Assembly: GCF_004799515.1 (NCBI RefSeq)
Contig: NZ_SSMX01000053.1
Location: 62,001 to 126,000 of the forward strand
Source: Phenylobacterium sp.
Lineage (GTDB): Bacteria > Pseudomonadota > Alphaproteobacteria > Caulobacterales > Caulobacteraceae
Reading direction: 5' to 3'
DNA length: 64,000 nucleotides
Part shown: in pieces, positions 51,223 through 60,568 of the stretch
How the letters are laid out: every line of letters starts with the position of its first letter
Numbering within the stretch: position 1 is the first letter of the stretch
Notes under the pieces: generated by a model
What the model was told of the DNA's origin: nothing
What the model saw: the letters and a program-made list of their open reading frames with translations, nothing else
Databases searched by the model: none
Made by a program: the position numbers and the translations under genes

Positions 51223-52067
51223 TGGCCGTCTCCCGTCTTGATGCGGTAGCGGCCGGTGATCATCGAACCGACCTCGTTGACCACCCCGGCCAGGAACACC
51301 TCGGCGACGTGCACCAGCACGAAGAGGACGATCAGGTTGGCGCAGATCCAATGGACGGTCCGGGCCGATTGCCGGCCGCCGAACAGGTTGAGCAGCCAGG
51401 GCACGGCGGCGTCCACGCCCGGCGACATGGTCAGGCCCGTCAGCACCATCAGGACGATCAGCAGGATCACGCCCAGGTAGGCGAACTTCTGCAGCACGTT
51501 GTAGTGCTTGGCGGCCTCGCCGACCGGATGCTTCAGCTTCACGTGGTCGACGATGTCCATCCAGATGTGGCGGGGCTGGAGCTGCTTGCGCGTCGGCGCA
51601 AGGTCGCGCTTGAAGTGGCCGTTCAGCGTGTTGGACAACAGGTAGACCAGGCCGTTGATCACGAAGATCCAGGCCGTGAAGAAATGCCAGCGGCGGCCCG
51701 TGGCCAGGTCCCGGTTGGCCGGCAGCGTCAGCCAGCGGGGATAGGCGCGGACCTCCCCGTCGGAAACGCCGAGCACGCCGGTCGTCCGGAAGGTCAGCGG
51801 CCCGATGCGGGTGACGCCCTCCGGATGCTCTTTGCGCCAGTCGTCGGCGTCGATGGAGACGAAGGGGCGGTCGTATTCATCGCCCTTCTGGCCCCAGTAC
51901 AGCATCGGATGGGCGCAGAAGATCTGCAGGCCGCTCAGCAGCAGCAAGGTGAGGCAGACGACGTTGATCCAGTGGGTGACGCGGACCACCACCGTGTGAC
52001 GATAGATGACCTCGGCGTGGGGTTGGGAGCCGGTGGCGCCGTTGGTGCGCAGAACTGCATCGCTCAC
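51219..52067 (-). CDS. Cytochrome b561-type membrane subunit for molybdoenzyme
   Basis: This is a 282-residue membrane protein starting GTG 52067 with GGGAGGGAGA upstream. Hydrophobic helices include ThrHisTrpIleAsn-containing TM1 (RVTHWINVVCLTLLLLSG) and later YLGVILLIVLMVLTGL and VHWICANLIVLFVLVHVAEVF with conserved heme histidines. It passes electrons between quinone and the sulfite-oxidase-fold subunit whose gene follows with a 4-bp overlap. A periplasmic segment of about 80 residues separates the first two helices. Confidence 0.88.
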   Translation of the reverse strand: MSDAVLRTNGATGSQPHAEVIYRHTVVVRVTHWINVVCLTLLLLSGLQIFCAHPMLYWGQKGDEYDRPFVSIDADDWRKEHPEGVTRIGPLTFRTTGVLGVSDGEVRAYPRWLTLPANRDLATGRRWHFFTAWIFVINGLVYLLSNTLNGHFKRDLAPTRKQLQPRHIWMDIVDHVKLKHPVGEAAKHYNVLQKFAYLGVILLIVLMVLTGLTMSPGVDAAVPWLLNLFGGRQSARTVHWICANLIVLFVLVHVAEVFLAGVVNEVGSMITGRYRIKTGDGH

Positions 52068-52198
52068 CGGTTGTCTCCCTCCCGCTCGCGGCCTTGAACT
52101 AACCACGATCCACTCGGCCCAGCGAGCGGCCGTTTAACCGGGTTCGCGACGAATTGCAGGTCGGTTACATCGCCATCTCGACATGGCATGGTGAGCCC

Positions 52199-53005
52199 AT
52201 GGCGCAGCCCGACCCGCTAGAGGTTCATTTCCAACTGCGGCGCGGCGACGCCAACCGGGTCGGTATGGACCGCATTCGCCTGCTGAAGGCCATCGCCGAG
52301 CGCGGCTCGATCTCCAAGGCCGGCCAAACCGTCGGCATCAGCTTCCGCGCGGCCTGGAACTCGGTGCAGGCTCTGAACAACCTGTTCGACCGCCCCCTCG
52401 TCGTCACCCAGGTCGGGGGCGCGACCGGCGGCAGCGCGACCGTCACCGCCCTGGGCGCGGCGGTGATCGCGGGCTACGAGAAGCTGGACCGGAACCTCAA
52501 CGCCTTGATGGCCGAATTGAATGAAAGCCTCTCGGGCGAGGCCGGGCTGTCCCCCAGCCAGGTCCTATGGAGCCTTGGCATGAAGACCAGCGCGCGGAAC
52601 GCCCTTCGCGGCGTTGTCGAGACCGTCACCGACGGCGCCGTGAACGGCGAGGTCATATTGCGGATCAGCCCCGCGGTGACCCTCTGCGCGGTCATCACCC
52701 GATCAAGCATCGAAGACCTGGGCCTCGAGCCCGGCCGCGAGGCCGTGGCCCTGATCAAGTCGAGCTTCGTGATCCTGGCGCCGGCGGAAGAGTCCCTGCG
52801 GACCTCGGCGCGCAACCAGCTACAGGGTGTCGTGATCAGTCACCAGACCGGCGCCGTCAACGATGAGATCGTGCTGGAACTGGACCCCGGCAAAACCCTG
52901 ACCGCGACCATCACCCGGGGCAGCGCGGAGGACCTGGGCTTCAAGGTGGGCGACAAGGTCCAGGCCCTGATCAAGGCCTCGCACGTCATTCTGGCGGTCG
53001 ACTGA
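52199..53005 (+). CDS. modE: ModE-type molybdate-responsive regulator with two Mop domains
   Basis: This is a 268-residue protein. The N-terminal LysR-like winged helix (about 20-105: RIRLLKAIAERGSISKAGQTVGISFRAAW) is the ModE DNA-binding domain. Two tandem Mop/TOBE repeats follow (TSARNALRGVVETVTDGAVNGEV and TSARNQLQGVVISHQTGAVNDEI) that bind molybdate. The ATG at 52199 is the likely start. It diverges from the cytochrome b operon and overlaps xdhC-like gene tails by 20 bp. It probably controls modABC and the molybdoenzyme genes around it. Confidence 0.92.
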   Translation: MAQPDPLEVHFQLRRGDANRVGMDRIRLLKAIAERGSISKAGQTVGISFRAAWNSVQALNNLFDRPLVVTQVGGATGGSATVTALGAAVIAGYEKLDRNLNALMAELNESLSGEAGLSPSQVLWSLGMKTSARNALRGVVETVTDGAVNGEVILRISPAVTLCAVITRSSIEDLGLEPGREAVALIKSSFVILAPAEESLRTSARNQLQGVVISHQTGAVNDEIVLELDPGKTLTATITRGSAEDLGFKVGDKVQALIKASHVILAVD

Positions 53006-54050
53006 GCGCGGCTCTCCGAACGGAGCCGCTGACCGCGGCATGCCGCTCGGCGACGATCTCGCCAATTACGGAGACTGCGATCTCCCACGGCGCCTTGCCG
53101 CCCAGATCGATGCCGATCGGCGCCCGGAGCCTCTGCAGGGACGGTTCGTCGAGCCCGGCGGCGCGAAGCCGGTCCAGCCGGTCGACCACCCGCCGGCCCG
53201 CGCCCAGCACGCCGACGTAGCTGGCGTCCGACGGCAAGGCGGCCAACAACGCCGCCTGATCGATCTCCCAGTCGTGGGTCGCGACAGCTATCGCCGTCCA
53301 GCGATCCGGCGTCAGGGCTTCCAGAGCTTCGGCCGGGCTCGCCCGGCTGTAGGCGACGTTCGAAAGCGGCGGCGGCGCTGCGGGTCCCTGCGGTCGCACC
53401 AGGGTGGTTTCAAAGCCCGATTGCGACCCCAGCGCGGCGATCGCCAGGGCGACCGGATCGGAGCCGATCACCGCGAGCCTGGGGACTGGATCGTAGCGCA
53501 GCCTCAGCTCGAAGGGCTCGGCGCGAACCGCGCAGGGCGGCGCATCGACGTCTTCGGACGGCGCGATCCGTCGCGCATCACCGTCCGTGATCCATTGAAC
53601 CGGCCGCCGCGTTCCAGCCGCGTTCAACAGGTCTTCGACGGCGCGGTCGTCGGGCGTCACCCGCTCCACCAGGATCTCGATGCGCGCGCCGCATAGGAGC
53701 TGGATGTCCTTCCACGGACTGCCGTCCCCATAGGCCAGGTGACGAGCCCGACCGTCCTCGATCGTCCGCGCCGCGTGGATGGCGATGTCGCCCTCGACGC
53801 ACCCGCCCGACAGGAATCCCGACGCGACGCTGGGAGACAGCAACATCTGCGCGCCGGGCGGGCGCGGTCCGCCACCGATCACCGTATGCAAAGTCACCAG
53901 GGCCGCGACCTCACCTGCCGCCCTCGCCGCCCGCATCGCCGGCCGCATATCATCGGCCCAGCCGAAGGTCGGCCATTCGGGAAGCGTCAGCGGCATATCC
54001 TGCGCGTCGGCGGTGTTCGGATCGGTGTGACGCACGTCATGCAGGCTCAT
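52986..54050 (-). CDS. XdhC/CoxI-family molybdoenzyme maturation protein
   Basis: This 354-residue protein has the XdhC_CoxI domain (MRAARAAGEVAALVTLHTV, GFLSGGCVEGDIAIHA) and a C-terminal Rossmann-like XdhC_C domain (RLAVIGSDPVALAIAALGS, SYVGVLGAGRRVVDRLDRL, PIGIDLGGKAPWEIAVSVIGEIVA). The family inserts or sulfurates the Mo cofactor of xanthine-oxidase-type enzymes. The adjacent IorAB-like enzyme is the natural client. The start is taken at ATG 54050; a GTG or Met further up is possible. Confidence 0.9.
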   Translation of the reverse strand: MSLHDVRHTDPNTADAQDMPLTLPEWPTFGWADDMRPAMRAARAAGEVAALVTLHTVIGGGPRPPGAQMLLSPSVASGFLSGGCVEGDIAIHAARTIEDGRARHLAYGDGSPWKDIQLLCGARIEILVERVTPDDRAVEDLLNAAGTRRPVQWITDGDARRIAPSEDVDAPPCAVRAEPFELRLRYDPVPRLAVIGSDPVALAIAALGSQSGFETTLVRPQGPAAPPPLSNVAYSRASPAEALEALTPDRWTAIAVATHDWEIDQAALLAALPSDASYVGVLGAGRRVVDRLDRLRAAGLDEPSLQRLRAPIGIDLGGKAPWEIAVSVIGEIVAERHAAVSGSVRRAALSRPPE

Positions 54051-54099
54051 CGCAAATAGGATAGGCGGGATCGAAGCGGTGCGACAGGGAGCGGAGGTC

Positions 54100-54687
54100 A
54101 TGAAGTTGGCGGCGGTCGTCCTGGCCGCGGGATCGGGAACGCGCTACGGCGGCGGCAAGCTCCTGGCGCCCTGGCGAGGCGGCGTCCTGCTCGACGGCGC
54201 CCTGGCCGCGGCCTGCGCCGCGCCGGTGGACAAGGTCTATGTGACTTGGGGCGCTGACCCCGCGGTGCTGGCCGCGACCACGGCCTTCGCCGTGCGCGCG
54301 CCGAAGGGCGAGCGCCTGGTCCTGGTGCATGCGCCCCGTTACGACGAGGGGCTATCCGCCTCGCTGGCCGCCGGCGTCGCCGCCGCACCTGCCGAGATCG
54401 ACGGCGTCTTCGTCTTCCTCGGCGACATGCCGCGCATCCCAGTGGGGCTCACGGCTCGGATGGCCCAGGCCCTCGCCGCCGGCGCGGACGCCGTCGCGAC
54501 CGAATTCGAAGGCCGCCGCGGGCATCCGGTGCTGTTCGGGCGTCGGCTCCTTCCGCAACTGACCACACTCAAAGGCGACCGGGGCGCCGGCGAACTGCTA
54601 AGTGGGCTGGGCGAGGCGCTGAAGCTGATCCCGGCGCCGGACGATGGCGTGCTCTATGACGTCGACCGGCCCGGGGACCTCGCCTAG
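54100..54687 (+). CDS. MocA-like cofactor nucleotidyltransferase
   Basis: This 195-residue enzyme has the nucleotide loop LAAGSGTRYGGGKLLAP, then EGLSASLAAGVAAAP and FLGDMPRIP, which place it near MocA/CoxD-type transferases that attach CTP or GTP to molybdopterin for xanthine-oxidase-family enzymes. ATG 54100 is preceded by GGAGG. It diverges from the XdhC-like gene by 49 bp and lies 107 bp upstream of the iorA-like gene, so it likely supplies that enzyme. Confidence 0.86.
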   Translation: MKLAAVVLAAGSGTRYGGGKLLAPWRGGVLLDGALAAACAAPVDKVYVTWGADPAVLAATTAFAVRAPKGERLVLVHAPRYDEGLSASLAAGVAAAPAEIDGVFVFLGDMPRIPVGLTARMAQALAAGADAVATEFEGRRGHPVLFGRRLLPQLTTLKGDRGAGELLSGLGEALKLIPAPDDGVLYDVDRPGDLA

Positions 54688-54794
54688 GCCGTACCGAACC
54701 CTCAAAGAAAACACTTGGCCCGCCGCCGCCTTGGGGAGAAGACTCCCCCGGGTGAAAAGGCTCGCGCGACAGATGCGAACCCAGGGGTGGGACC

Positions 54795-55259
54795 ATGGCG
54801 ATGAAGTTGAATGTGAACGGGTCCGTGCGTGACGTGGACGTCGAGCCGGACATGCCGCTGCTCTGGGTGCTGCGCGACGAGCTCAACATCAAGGGGCCGA
54901 AGCTCGGCTGCGGCGTCGGCCTCTGCGGCGCGTGCACGGTGCACATCGACGGGGTCGCCCGACGCTCCTGCATGACCCCGATCTCGACGGTCGGCGCCGC
55001 CAAGATCACCACCATCGAAGGCGTCGGCGACTCGGTGATCGGCAAGCGGCTCCAGAAGGCCTGGATCGATCACGACGTCGCCCAGTGCGGCTACTGCCAG
55101 GCGGGCCAGATCATGTCGGCCACCGCCCTGCTGCAGACCCACCCGAAGCCGACGGACGCCGAGATCGACGGGGCCATGGCAGGGAACATCTGCCGCTGCG
55201 CCACCTACAATCGCATCCGCGCTGCCATCAAGGACGCCGCCGGCGTCGCCGTCGCTTAG
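54795..55259 (+). CDS. iorA: 2Fe-2S subunit of isoquinoline 1-oxidoreductase-type enzyme
   Basis: This 154-residue ferredoxin-type subunit carries two 2Fe-2S clusters: CGVGLCGACTVHIDG with Cys nearby (RSCMTP), and CGYCQAGQI plus CRCATYNRI. It belongs to the small subunit of the xanthine oxidase family that works with a large subunit lacking FAD. It is 11 bp before the iorB-like gene. The physiological substrate is not known; quinoline- and aldehyde-oxidising relatives exist. Confidence 0.9.
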   Translation: MAMKLNVNGSVRDVDVEPDMPLLWVLRDELNIKGPKLGCGVGLCGACTVHIDGVARRSCMTPISTVGAAKITTIEGVGDSVIGKRLQKAWIDHDVAQCGYCQAGQIMSATALLQTHPKPTDAEIDGAMAGNICRCATYNRIRAAIKDAAGVAVA

Positions 55260-55270
55260 GGGGCAGACCG

Positions 55271-57469
55271 ATGAACGCGCCTGCCAACATCGCCCCGTCC
55301 CGCCGGCTGTTCCTGAAGACCGGCCTCGCCCTCGGCGGGGGGCTCTTCATCGGCGCCGGCCTGACCGACGCCGCGTCGGCGGATGACGCACCTGCCGCGC
55401 TCAGCGCCTACGTCCGGATCGCGCCGGATGGGATCGTCACCATCGCCTCGCGCAACCCGGAGATCGGCCAGGGGATCAAGACCAGCCTGCCGATGCTGAT
55501 CGCCGAGGAGCTGGACGTCGACTGGAAGGACGTCCGCATCGAGCAGGCCCGGGTCGACACCAAGGTGTTCGGCTTCCAGTACGCCGGCGGCTCGACGGCC
55601 ATGGCGCAGAACTACGACCACATGCGCCAGGTCGGCGCCGCCGGGCGGGCGATGCTGATCGCCGCCGCCGCCGCCAAATGGGGCGTTCCGGCGAGCGAGT
55701 GCAGCACCGCCGCCGGCGTGGTCCTGCACAAGGCCAGCGGCAAGCGCGCCAGCTATGGGACGCTCGCGACAGCTGCGGCGGCCCTGCCGACCCCGGACTT
55801 CGCCGCCGTCGCCCTGAAGGACCCCAAGACCTTCAAGATCGTCGGGCAAAGGGTCGGCGGGATCGACAACGCCTCGATCGTCACCGGCAAACCGCTCTAC
55901 GGCATCGATGTCGTCGTGCCCGGCATGGTCTACGCGGTCTTCGAGAAGTGCCCGGTGTTCGGCGGCAAGGTGGTCAGCGCCAACGTCGACGAGGTGAAGG
56001 CCCAGCGCGGGGTGAAGGGCGTCTACATCATCAAGGGCGGCCCGGCGCTGGACGGCCTGCTCGACGGCGTCGCGATCGTCGCCGACTCCTGGTGGCGTGC
56101 TGACAAGGCGCGCAAGAGCCTGAAGGTGGTCTGGGACGAGGGCCCGACCGCCGCTCAGAGCAGCAAGGGCTTCGCCGAGCAGGCCGCGGCGCTGTCGAAG
56201 CAGCCGGCGACCCTGCCTGTCCGCAAGGACGGCGACGCCAAGGCGGCGCTGGCCAACGCGGCCCACGTGATCGAGGCCGAATACAGCTATCCCTTCATCG
56301 CGCACGCACCGCTGGAGCCGCAGAACTGCACGGCGGACGTCCGCAGCGACAAGGTGGAGATCTGGGCGCCGACCCAGATGCCAGCGCCGGGGCTGAGCCT
56401 GGTCGCCAAGACCCTGGGCGTCCCCGAAGCCAACGTCACGGTGCACATGGTCCGCTGCGGGGGCGGCTTCGGCCGGCGCCTGCTCAACGACTACATGGTC
56501 GAGGCCGCCGCCATTTCGAAGGCGGCGGGCGCGCCGGTGAAGCTGTTGTGGAACCGCGCCGACGACATGCACCACGACTTCTATCGGCCGGGCGGCTTCC
56601 ACTACCTGAAGGGCGGCCTCGACGCCTCGGGCAAGCTCGTGGCGTTCCACGACCACTTCGTCTCGTTCGGGGCGAACAACGAGGCCGTGAAGTTCGTCAG
56701 CAGCGGCGGCATGACCGGGACGGAGTTCCCCTCCCGGGTGGTCGACAACTACCTGATCGAGGCCTCGCTGATCCCCTGCGGCATTCCCACGGGGGCGTTG
56801 CGGGCGCCGCAGAGCAATGCGCTCTCCTTCGTGCTGCAGTCCTTCATCGACGAGCTGGCCCACGCCGGCGGCAAGGACCCGGTGGAATTCCGCCGCCAGC
56901 TGCTGGGCGCGCCGCGGGTGCTGGGAACCCCGCAGACCGATCCCTTCGACACCGGCCGCATGCACGGCGTGCTGGACCTTGTCGTGGAGAAGTCCGGCTG
57001 GGGCGAGGCCAAACTGCCCGTCGGGACCGGCATGGGCGTGGCCTTCTACTACAGCCACAGGGGCTACTTCGCCGAGGTCGTGCAGGCCTCGGTCGCGGCC
57101 AGCGGGGCGATCAAGGTCGACAAGGTGTGGGTGGCCGGCGACATCGGCCGCCAGATCGTCAACATGAGCGGCGCCGAGAACCAGGTGCAGGGCGCGGTGC
57201 TTGATGGCCTGGCCGAGGCGCTCGGTCAGGAGATCACCTTCGCGAACGGCCGCGCCCAGGAATCGAACTTCGACCGCTTCCGCCTGCTGCGCATGCCGCA
57301 GGCCTGTCCGGTCGAGGTCCACTTCCTGCGCAGCGACAACCCGACCACCGGCCTGGGCGAGCCCGCCTTGCCGCCTGTCGCGCCGGCCCTGTGCAACGCC
57401 ATCTTCGCGGTGACCGGCAAGCGCGTGCGCCGGCTGCCCATCGACGTGGCGCAACTGAAGTCGGTCTGA
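55271..57469 (+). CDS. iorB: Molybdopterin-binding subunit of isoquinoline 1-oxidoreductase-type enzyme
   Basis: This is a 732-residue large subunit. The N-terminus SRRLFLKTGLALGGGLF is a Tat signal, so the enzyme is exported with its partner. Mo-cofactor motifs are NPEIGQGIKTSLPML, GGGFGRRL, PTGALRAPQSNA and near the end TTGLGEPALPPVAPAL with the catalytic glutamate (GLGEP). Two repeated molybdopterin domains are visible (about 50-200 and 290-720). The ATG 55271 is preceded by GGGCAGA. Substrate is unknown. Confidence 0.9.
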   Translation: MNAPANIAPSRRLFLKTGLALGGGLFIGAGLTDAASADDAPAALSAYVRIAPDGIVTIASRNPEIGQGIKTSLPMLIAEELDVDWKDVRIEQARVDTKVFGFQYAGGSTAMAQNYDHMRQVGAAGRAMLIAAAAAKWGVPASECSTAAGVVLHKASGKRASYGTLATAAAALPTPDFAAVALKDPKTFKIVGQRVGGIDNASIVTGKPLYGIDVVVPGMVYAVFEKCPVFGGKVVSANVDEVKAQRGVKGVYIIKGGPALDGLLDGVAIVADSWWRADKARKSLKVVWDEGPTAAQSSKGFAEQAAALSKQPATLPVRKDGDAKAALANAAHVIEAEYSYPFIAHAPLEPQNCTADVRSDKVEIWAPTQMPAPGLSLVAKTLGVPEANVTVHMVRCGGGFGRRLLNDYMVEAAAISKAAGAPVKLLWNRADDMHHDFYRPGGFHYLKGGLDASGKLVAFHDHFVSFGANNEAVKFVSSGGMTGTEFPSRVVDNYLIEASLIPCGIPTGALRAPQSNALSFVLQSFIDELAHAGGKDPVEFRRQLLGAPRVLGTPQTDPFDTGRMHGVLDLVVEKSGWGEAKLPVGTGMGVAFYYSHRGYFAEVVQASVAASGAIKVDKVWVAGDIGRQIVNMSGAENQVQGAVLDGLAEALGQEITFANGRAQESNFDRFRLLRMPQACPVEVHFLRSDNPTTGLGEPALPPVAPALCNAIFAVTGKRVRRLPIDVAQLKSV

Positions 57470-57503
57470 GAACAGGCGTCAGTCGATGAACGTTGGCTAG
57501 ATC

Positions 57504-57749
57504 ATGGTGCGGGTGCTGCTGTTCGGTCGGCTGGCGGATGTCGCGGGATGGCGCGAGCGGACCGTCGATCCGGCGCCTGCCACCTTGTCGGCGCTTCAGC
57601 GGCTGATCGGCGCCGACGACCCGCAGCTCGCCGAGGCCCTGGCCGGCGTCGGGGTCCGGACGGCGGTGGACCAGGTCCTCTCCCGGGGCGACGTTTCCCT
57701 CGACGCCGTCAAAGAAGTCGCCTTCATGCCGCCGATGAGCGGGGGCTGA
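57504..57749 (+). CDS. moaD: Molybdopterin synthase small subunit MoaD
   Basis: This 81-residue ubiquitin-fold protein ends in ...FMPPMSGG; the C-terminal Gly-Gly carries the thiocarboxylate sulfur transferred to precursor Z. VRVLLFGRLADVAGW and VDQVLSRGDVSLDAVKEVAF match MoaD. It lies 34 bp after iorB and 2 bp before moaE, an operon. Confidence 0.9.
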   Translation: MVRVLLFGRLADVAGWRERTVDPAPATLSALQRLIGADDPQLAEALAGVGVRTAVDQVLSRGDVSLDAVKEVAFMPPMSGG

Positions 57750-57751
57750 GC

Positions 57752-58192
57752 GTGATCCGCCTGCAGGCCGAGCCCTTCGACCCGGGCGCGCTGCTGACGG
57801 CCTTCTGCGAAGGCCGCACCCAGACCGGCGCCGTGGTCAGCTTCAGCGGCCTGGCGCGGGGCGAGGCTGGCGCGGTCACCGACCTAGAGCTCGAGGCCTA
57901 TCCCGGCTTCACCGAGGCGGAGATCGGCCGCATCGCCGCGGCGGCCCAGGCGCGGTTCGGGCTCGACGACCTGATGGTGGTCCATCGCATCGGCCGCATC
58001 GCCCCGGGCGAGACCATCGTCTTCGTCGCGACCGCCTCGGCCCATCGCCGCGCGGCCTTCGAGGCGGCCGACCACCTCATGGACTACCTGAAGAGCCGCG
58101 CCCCGTTCTGGAAGAAGGAACACGGCCCGGACGGCGCCCGCTGGATCGAGCCCACCGAACAGGACCAGGCCGACGCGGCGCGCTGGGATTAG
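57752..58192 (+). CDS. moaE: Molybdopterin synthase large subunit MoaE
   Basis: This is a 146-residue catalytic subunit that dithiolates precursor Z with MoaD. The start is GTG 57752, 2 bp after the moaD stop. Family motifs are GAVVSFSGLARGE, LELEAYPGFTEAEI, VVHRIGRIAPGE and the late lysine cluster DYLKSRAPFWKKE (active-site lysines). An open frame extends upstream but runs through moaD. Confidence 0.93.
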   Translation: MIRLQAEPFDPGALLTAFCEGRTQTGAVVSFSGLARGEAGAVTDLELEAYPGFTEAEIGRIAAAAQARFGLDDLMVVHRIGRIAPGETIVFVATASAHRRAAFEAADHLMDYLKSRAPFWKKEHGPDGARWIEPTEQDQADAARWD

Positions 58193-58259
58193 AGGCCTCG
58201 CAGCCGGCGGCCCGAGGCGATAGTTTGGCGGCGTGATCGATCAGGATATGGAGCCGCCC

Positions 58260-58814
58260 ATGAACGCCCTTTTTCCCGCGCCGGGCGGCAGGATCGACGA
58301 GAACCTGCCCTTGAAGCCGGTCCGGGTCGCCGTGCTCACCGTCTCGGACACCCGCGATGAGGAAAGCGACACGTCCGGCCACATCCTCGCCGGCCGCGTC
58401 GCCGACGCCGGCCACGCGCTGGCCGACCGGGCCCTGGTCGCCGACGACCGGTCCGCCATCCGCGCCAGGGTTATGGCCTGGGTGGCGTCCGGCGAGGTGG
58501 ACGCCATCGTCACCACCGGCGGCACCGGCCTCACCGGCCGCGACGTGACGCCGGAGGCGCTGGAGCCGCTGTTCGACAAAAAGATCGACGGCTTCTCGGT
58601 GATCTTCCATCTGGTGAGCTACCAGACGGTGGGCCTGTCGACCCTGCAATCGCGGGCGACCGCCGGCCTGATCGGCGGCGTCTTCGTCTTCTGCCTGCCC
58701 GGCTCGAACGGGGCGGTGAAGGACGGCTGGGACAAGGTGATCGCGGCCCAGCTCGACAGCCGCCACAAGCCCTGCAACATGGTCGAGCTGATGCCCCGCC
58801 TGAACGAGGTCTGA
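58260..58814 (+). CDS. moaB: Molybdenum cofactor biosynthesis protein MoaB/Mog
   Basis: This 184-residue MPT adenylyltransferase-type protein reads VRVAVLTVSDTRDEESDTSG and VTTGGTGLTGRDVTPEAL, the MoaB/Mog substrate-binding motif, and CLPGSNGAVKDGW. It adenylates molybdopterin before Mo insertion. ATG 58260 is preceded by GGAG; in-frame GTG 58233 and ATG 58248 are alternatives. It is 67 bp after moaE. Confidence 0.93.
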   Translation: MNALFPAPGGRIDENLPLKPVRVAVLTVSDTRDEESDTSGHILAGRVADAGHALADRALVADDRSAIRARVMAWVASGEVDAIVTTGGTGLTGRDVTPEALEPLFDKKIDGFSVIFHLVSYQTVGLSTLQSRATAGLIGGVFVFCLPGSNGAVKDGWDKVIAAQLDSRHKPCNMVELMPRLNEV

Positions 58815-58822
58815 GGCGCAGC

Positions 58823-59305
58823 ATGAGCCGCCTCAGCCACATCGACGCCACCGGCCGCGCGCGGATGGTGGACGTCTCGGACAAGCCTGCGACCGCCCGC
58901 CTCGCGGTCGCGGCCGGGCGCGTGCGCATGGCCCCCGAGACGCTGGCCCTGGCGCTGGGCGGCGGCGGCAAGAAGGGCGACGTCATCGCCGTGGCCGAAC
59001 TCGCCGGCGTCATGGCCGCCAAGCGCACCAGCGACCTGATCCCGCTCTGCCACCCACTCAGCCTGTCGAAGATCGTCGTCGAGGTGGCGACCTCCGCCGA
59101 GGGCGACGGCCTGACGGTCACCGCCACCGCCAAGACCACCGGCCCGACCGGCGTCGAGATGGAAGCCCTGACTGCGGTCTCCGTCGCGTGTCTGACGCTC
59201 TACGACATGCTGAAGGCCGCCGACCGGGGCATGACCATCGACGCCATCCGACTAGTCGAGAAGTCCGGCGGCGCCTCGGGCGACTTCCGGCGCGAGGACG
59301 CGTGA
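58823..59305 (+). CDS. moaC: Cyclic pyranopterin monophosphate synthase MoaC
   Basis: This is a 160-residue protein that completes cPMP formation. Hallmarks are LSHIDATGRARMVDVSDKP, GDVIAVAELAGVMAAKRTSDLIPLCHPL with the catalytic histidine, and TGPTGVEMEALTAVSVACLTLYDM. It starts 8 bp after moaB. The partner enzyme MoaA is not in the window. It overlaps moeA by 4 bp. Confidence 0.95.
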   Translation: MSRLSHIDATGRARMVDVSDKPATARLAVAAGRVRMAPETLALALGGGGKKGDVIAVAELAGVMAAKRTSDLIPLCHPLSLSKIVVEVATSAEGDGLTVTATAKTTGPTGVEMEALTAVSVACLTLYDMLKAADRGMTIDAIRLVEKSGGASGDFRREDA

Positions 59306-60498
59306 GCCAGGACATCCGCGACCTGACGGTCGAGATCGCGCGCGGGCGGATGCTGGCCGCCGCGGTCGCCTCGGGATCGGAGACCGTGGCGCTGGAGGCC
59401 GCGATCGGCCGGGTGCTGGCCGAGCCGGTCACGGCCCTGCGCGACCAGCCGCCGTTCGACGCCTCCGCCATGGACGGCTGGGCGGTCAGCGGGCCCGGCG
59501 ACGGGTTCCGGATCATGGGCGAGAGCGCCGCCGGCCACGGCTATCACGCGCCGCTCGCGGCCGGTCAGGCCGTCCGGGTCTTCACCGGCGCGCCGGTCCC
59601 GCCGGGCGCCGACCGAGTGGTGATCCAGGAGGTCGCGGTCCGCGAGGGCGCGGTCGTGCGCACCTCCGAAACGGGCGGCTCCAAGCACATCCGCCCTCGC
59701 GGCGGGGACTTCCGCGAAGGCGCGGTGCTGCTGCAGCCCGGCCTGAGATTGGACCCCTGGCGCCTGTCGCTGGCCGCCTCGGCGGGCCGCGCGGCGCTTG
59801 TGGTCGCCCGGCGCCCCAAGGTCGTGGTGCTCTCGACCGGCGAGGAGATCGTCCCGGCCGGCGCCCCCATCGGCCCGGATCAGATCTACGACTCCGGATC
59901 GCCGACCCTGGCGGCCCTGGTCGCGGCCTGGGGCGGCGAGCCCCGGCGGCTGGCGATCGCCGGCGATGACGCCGCGGCGATCCGCGACGCGGTCCGGGAC
60001 GCCGGCGGCGACCTGGTCGTCACCCTGGGCGGCGCGTCGGTGGGCGACCACGACCTGGTGAAACCCGCCCTGTCTGAACTCGGCCTCGACCTCAGCGTCG
60101 AGACCCTGAAGCTGCGCCCCGGCAAGCCGACATGGTTCGGCGTCCTGGACGACGGCCGCCGCGTGCTGGGCCTGCCCGGCAATCCGGCCTCCGCCCTGGT
60201 CTGCGCCGAGCTCTTCCTGCGGCCGCTGCTGATGAAGATGCAGGGCGCTGCCCCAGGACCTGCCCTGCTCACCGCCCGGCTGGCGAAGCCGCTGCCGGCC
60301 AACGGCCCGCGTGAGCACTGGGCGCGGGCGAGGTCCGAGGTCCGCGACGGCGGCCTCTTCGTCGAGGCCATGACCGACCAGGATTCCTCCCTGGTCAGCG
60401 TCTTCGCCCAGGCCGACGTCCTGATCCGCTGTCCGATCAACGCGCCGGCGGCGGAGGCCGGCGATCTGGTCGAGGTGCTGCGGCTGGACCGGCTCTGA
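59302..60498 (+). CDS. moeA: Molybdopterin molybdenumtransferase MoeA
   Basis: This is a 398-residue enzyme that inserts molybdate into adenylated molybdopterin. The start is GTG 59302, overlapping the moaC stop (GTGA). Motifs are PPFDASAMDGWAV, FTGAPVPPGADRVV, VVLSTGEEIV, DSGSPTLAALV, VTLGGASVGDHDLV and LGLPGNPASALV. Domain order matches E. coli MoeA. It is followed by modA after 70 bp. Confidence 0.95.
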   Translation: MSQDIRDLTVEIARGRMLAAAVASGSETVALEAAIGRVLAEPVTALRDQPPFDASAMDGWAVSGPGDGFRIMGESAAGHGYHAPLAAGQAVRVFTGAPVPPGADRVVIQEVAVREGAVVRTSETGGSKHIRPRGGDFREGAVLLQPGLRLDPWRLSLAASAGRAALVVARRPKVVVLSTGEEIVPAGAPIGPDQIYDSGSPTLAALVAAWGGEPRRLAIAGDDAAAIRDAVRDAGGDLVVTLGGASVGDHDLVKPALSELGLDLSVETLKLRPGKPTWFGVLDDGRRVLGLPGNPASALVCAELFLRPLLMKMQGAAPGPALLTARLAKPLPANGPREHWARARSEVRDGGLFVEAMTDQDSSLVSVFAQADVLIRCPINAPAAEAGDLVEVLRLDRL

Positions 60499-60568
60499 CC
60501 GACCGGCAACCTCGCTTCCGATCGGGATTGCCGATAGCCTGCGAACGCAACGCTGGCCGAGGGAGCGC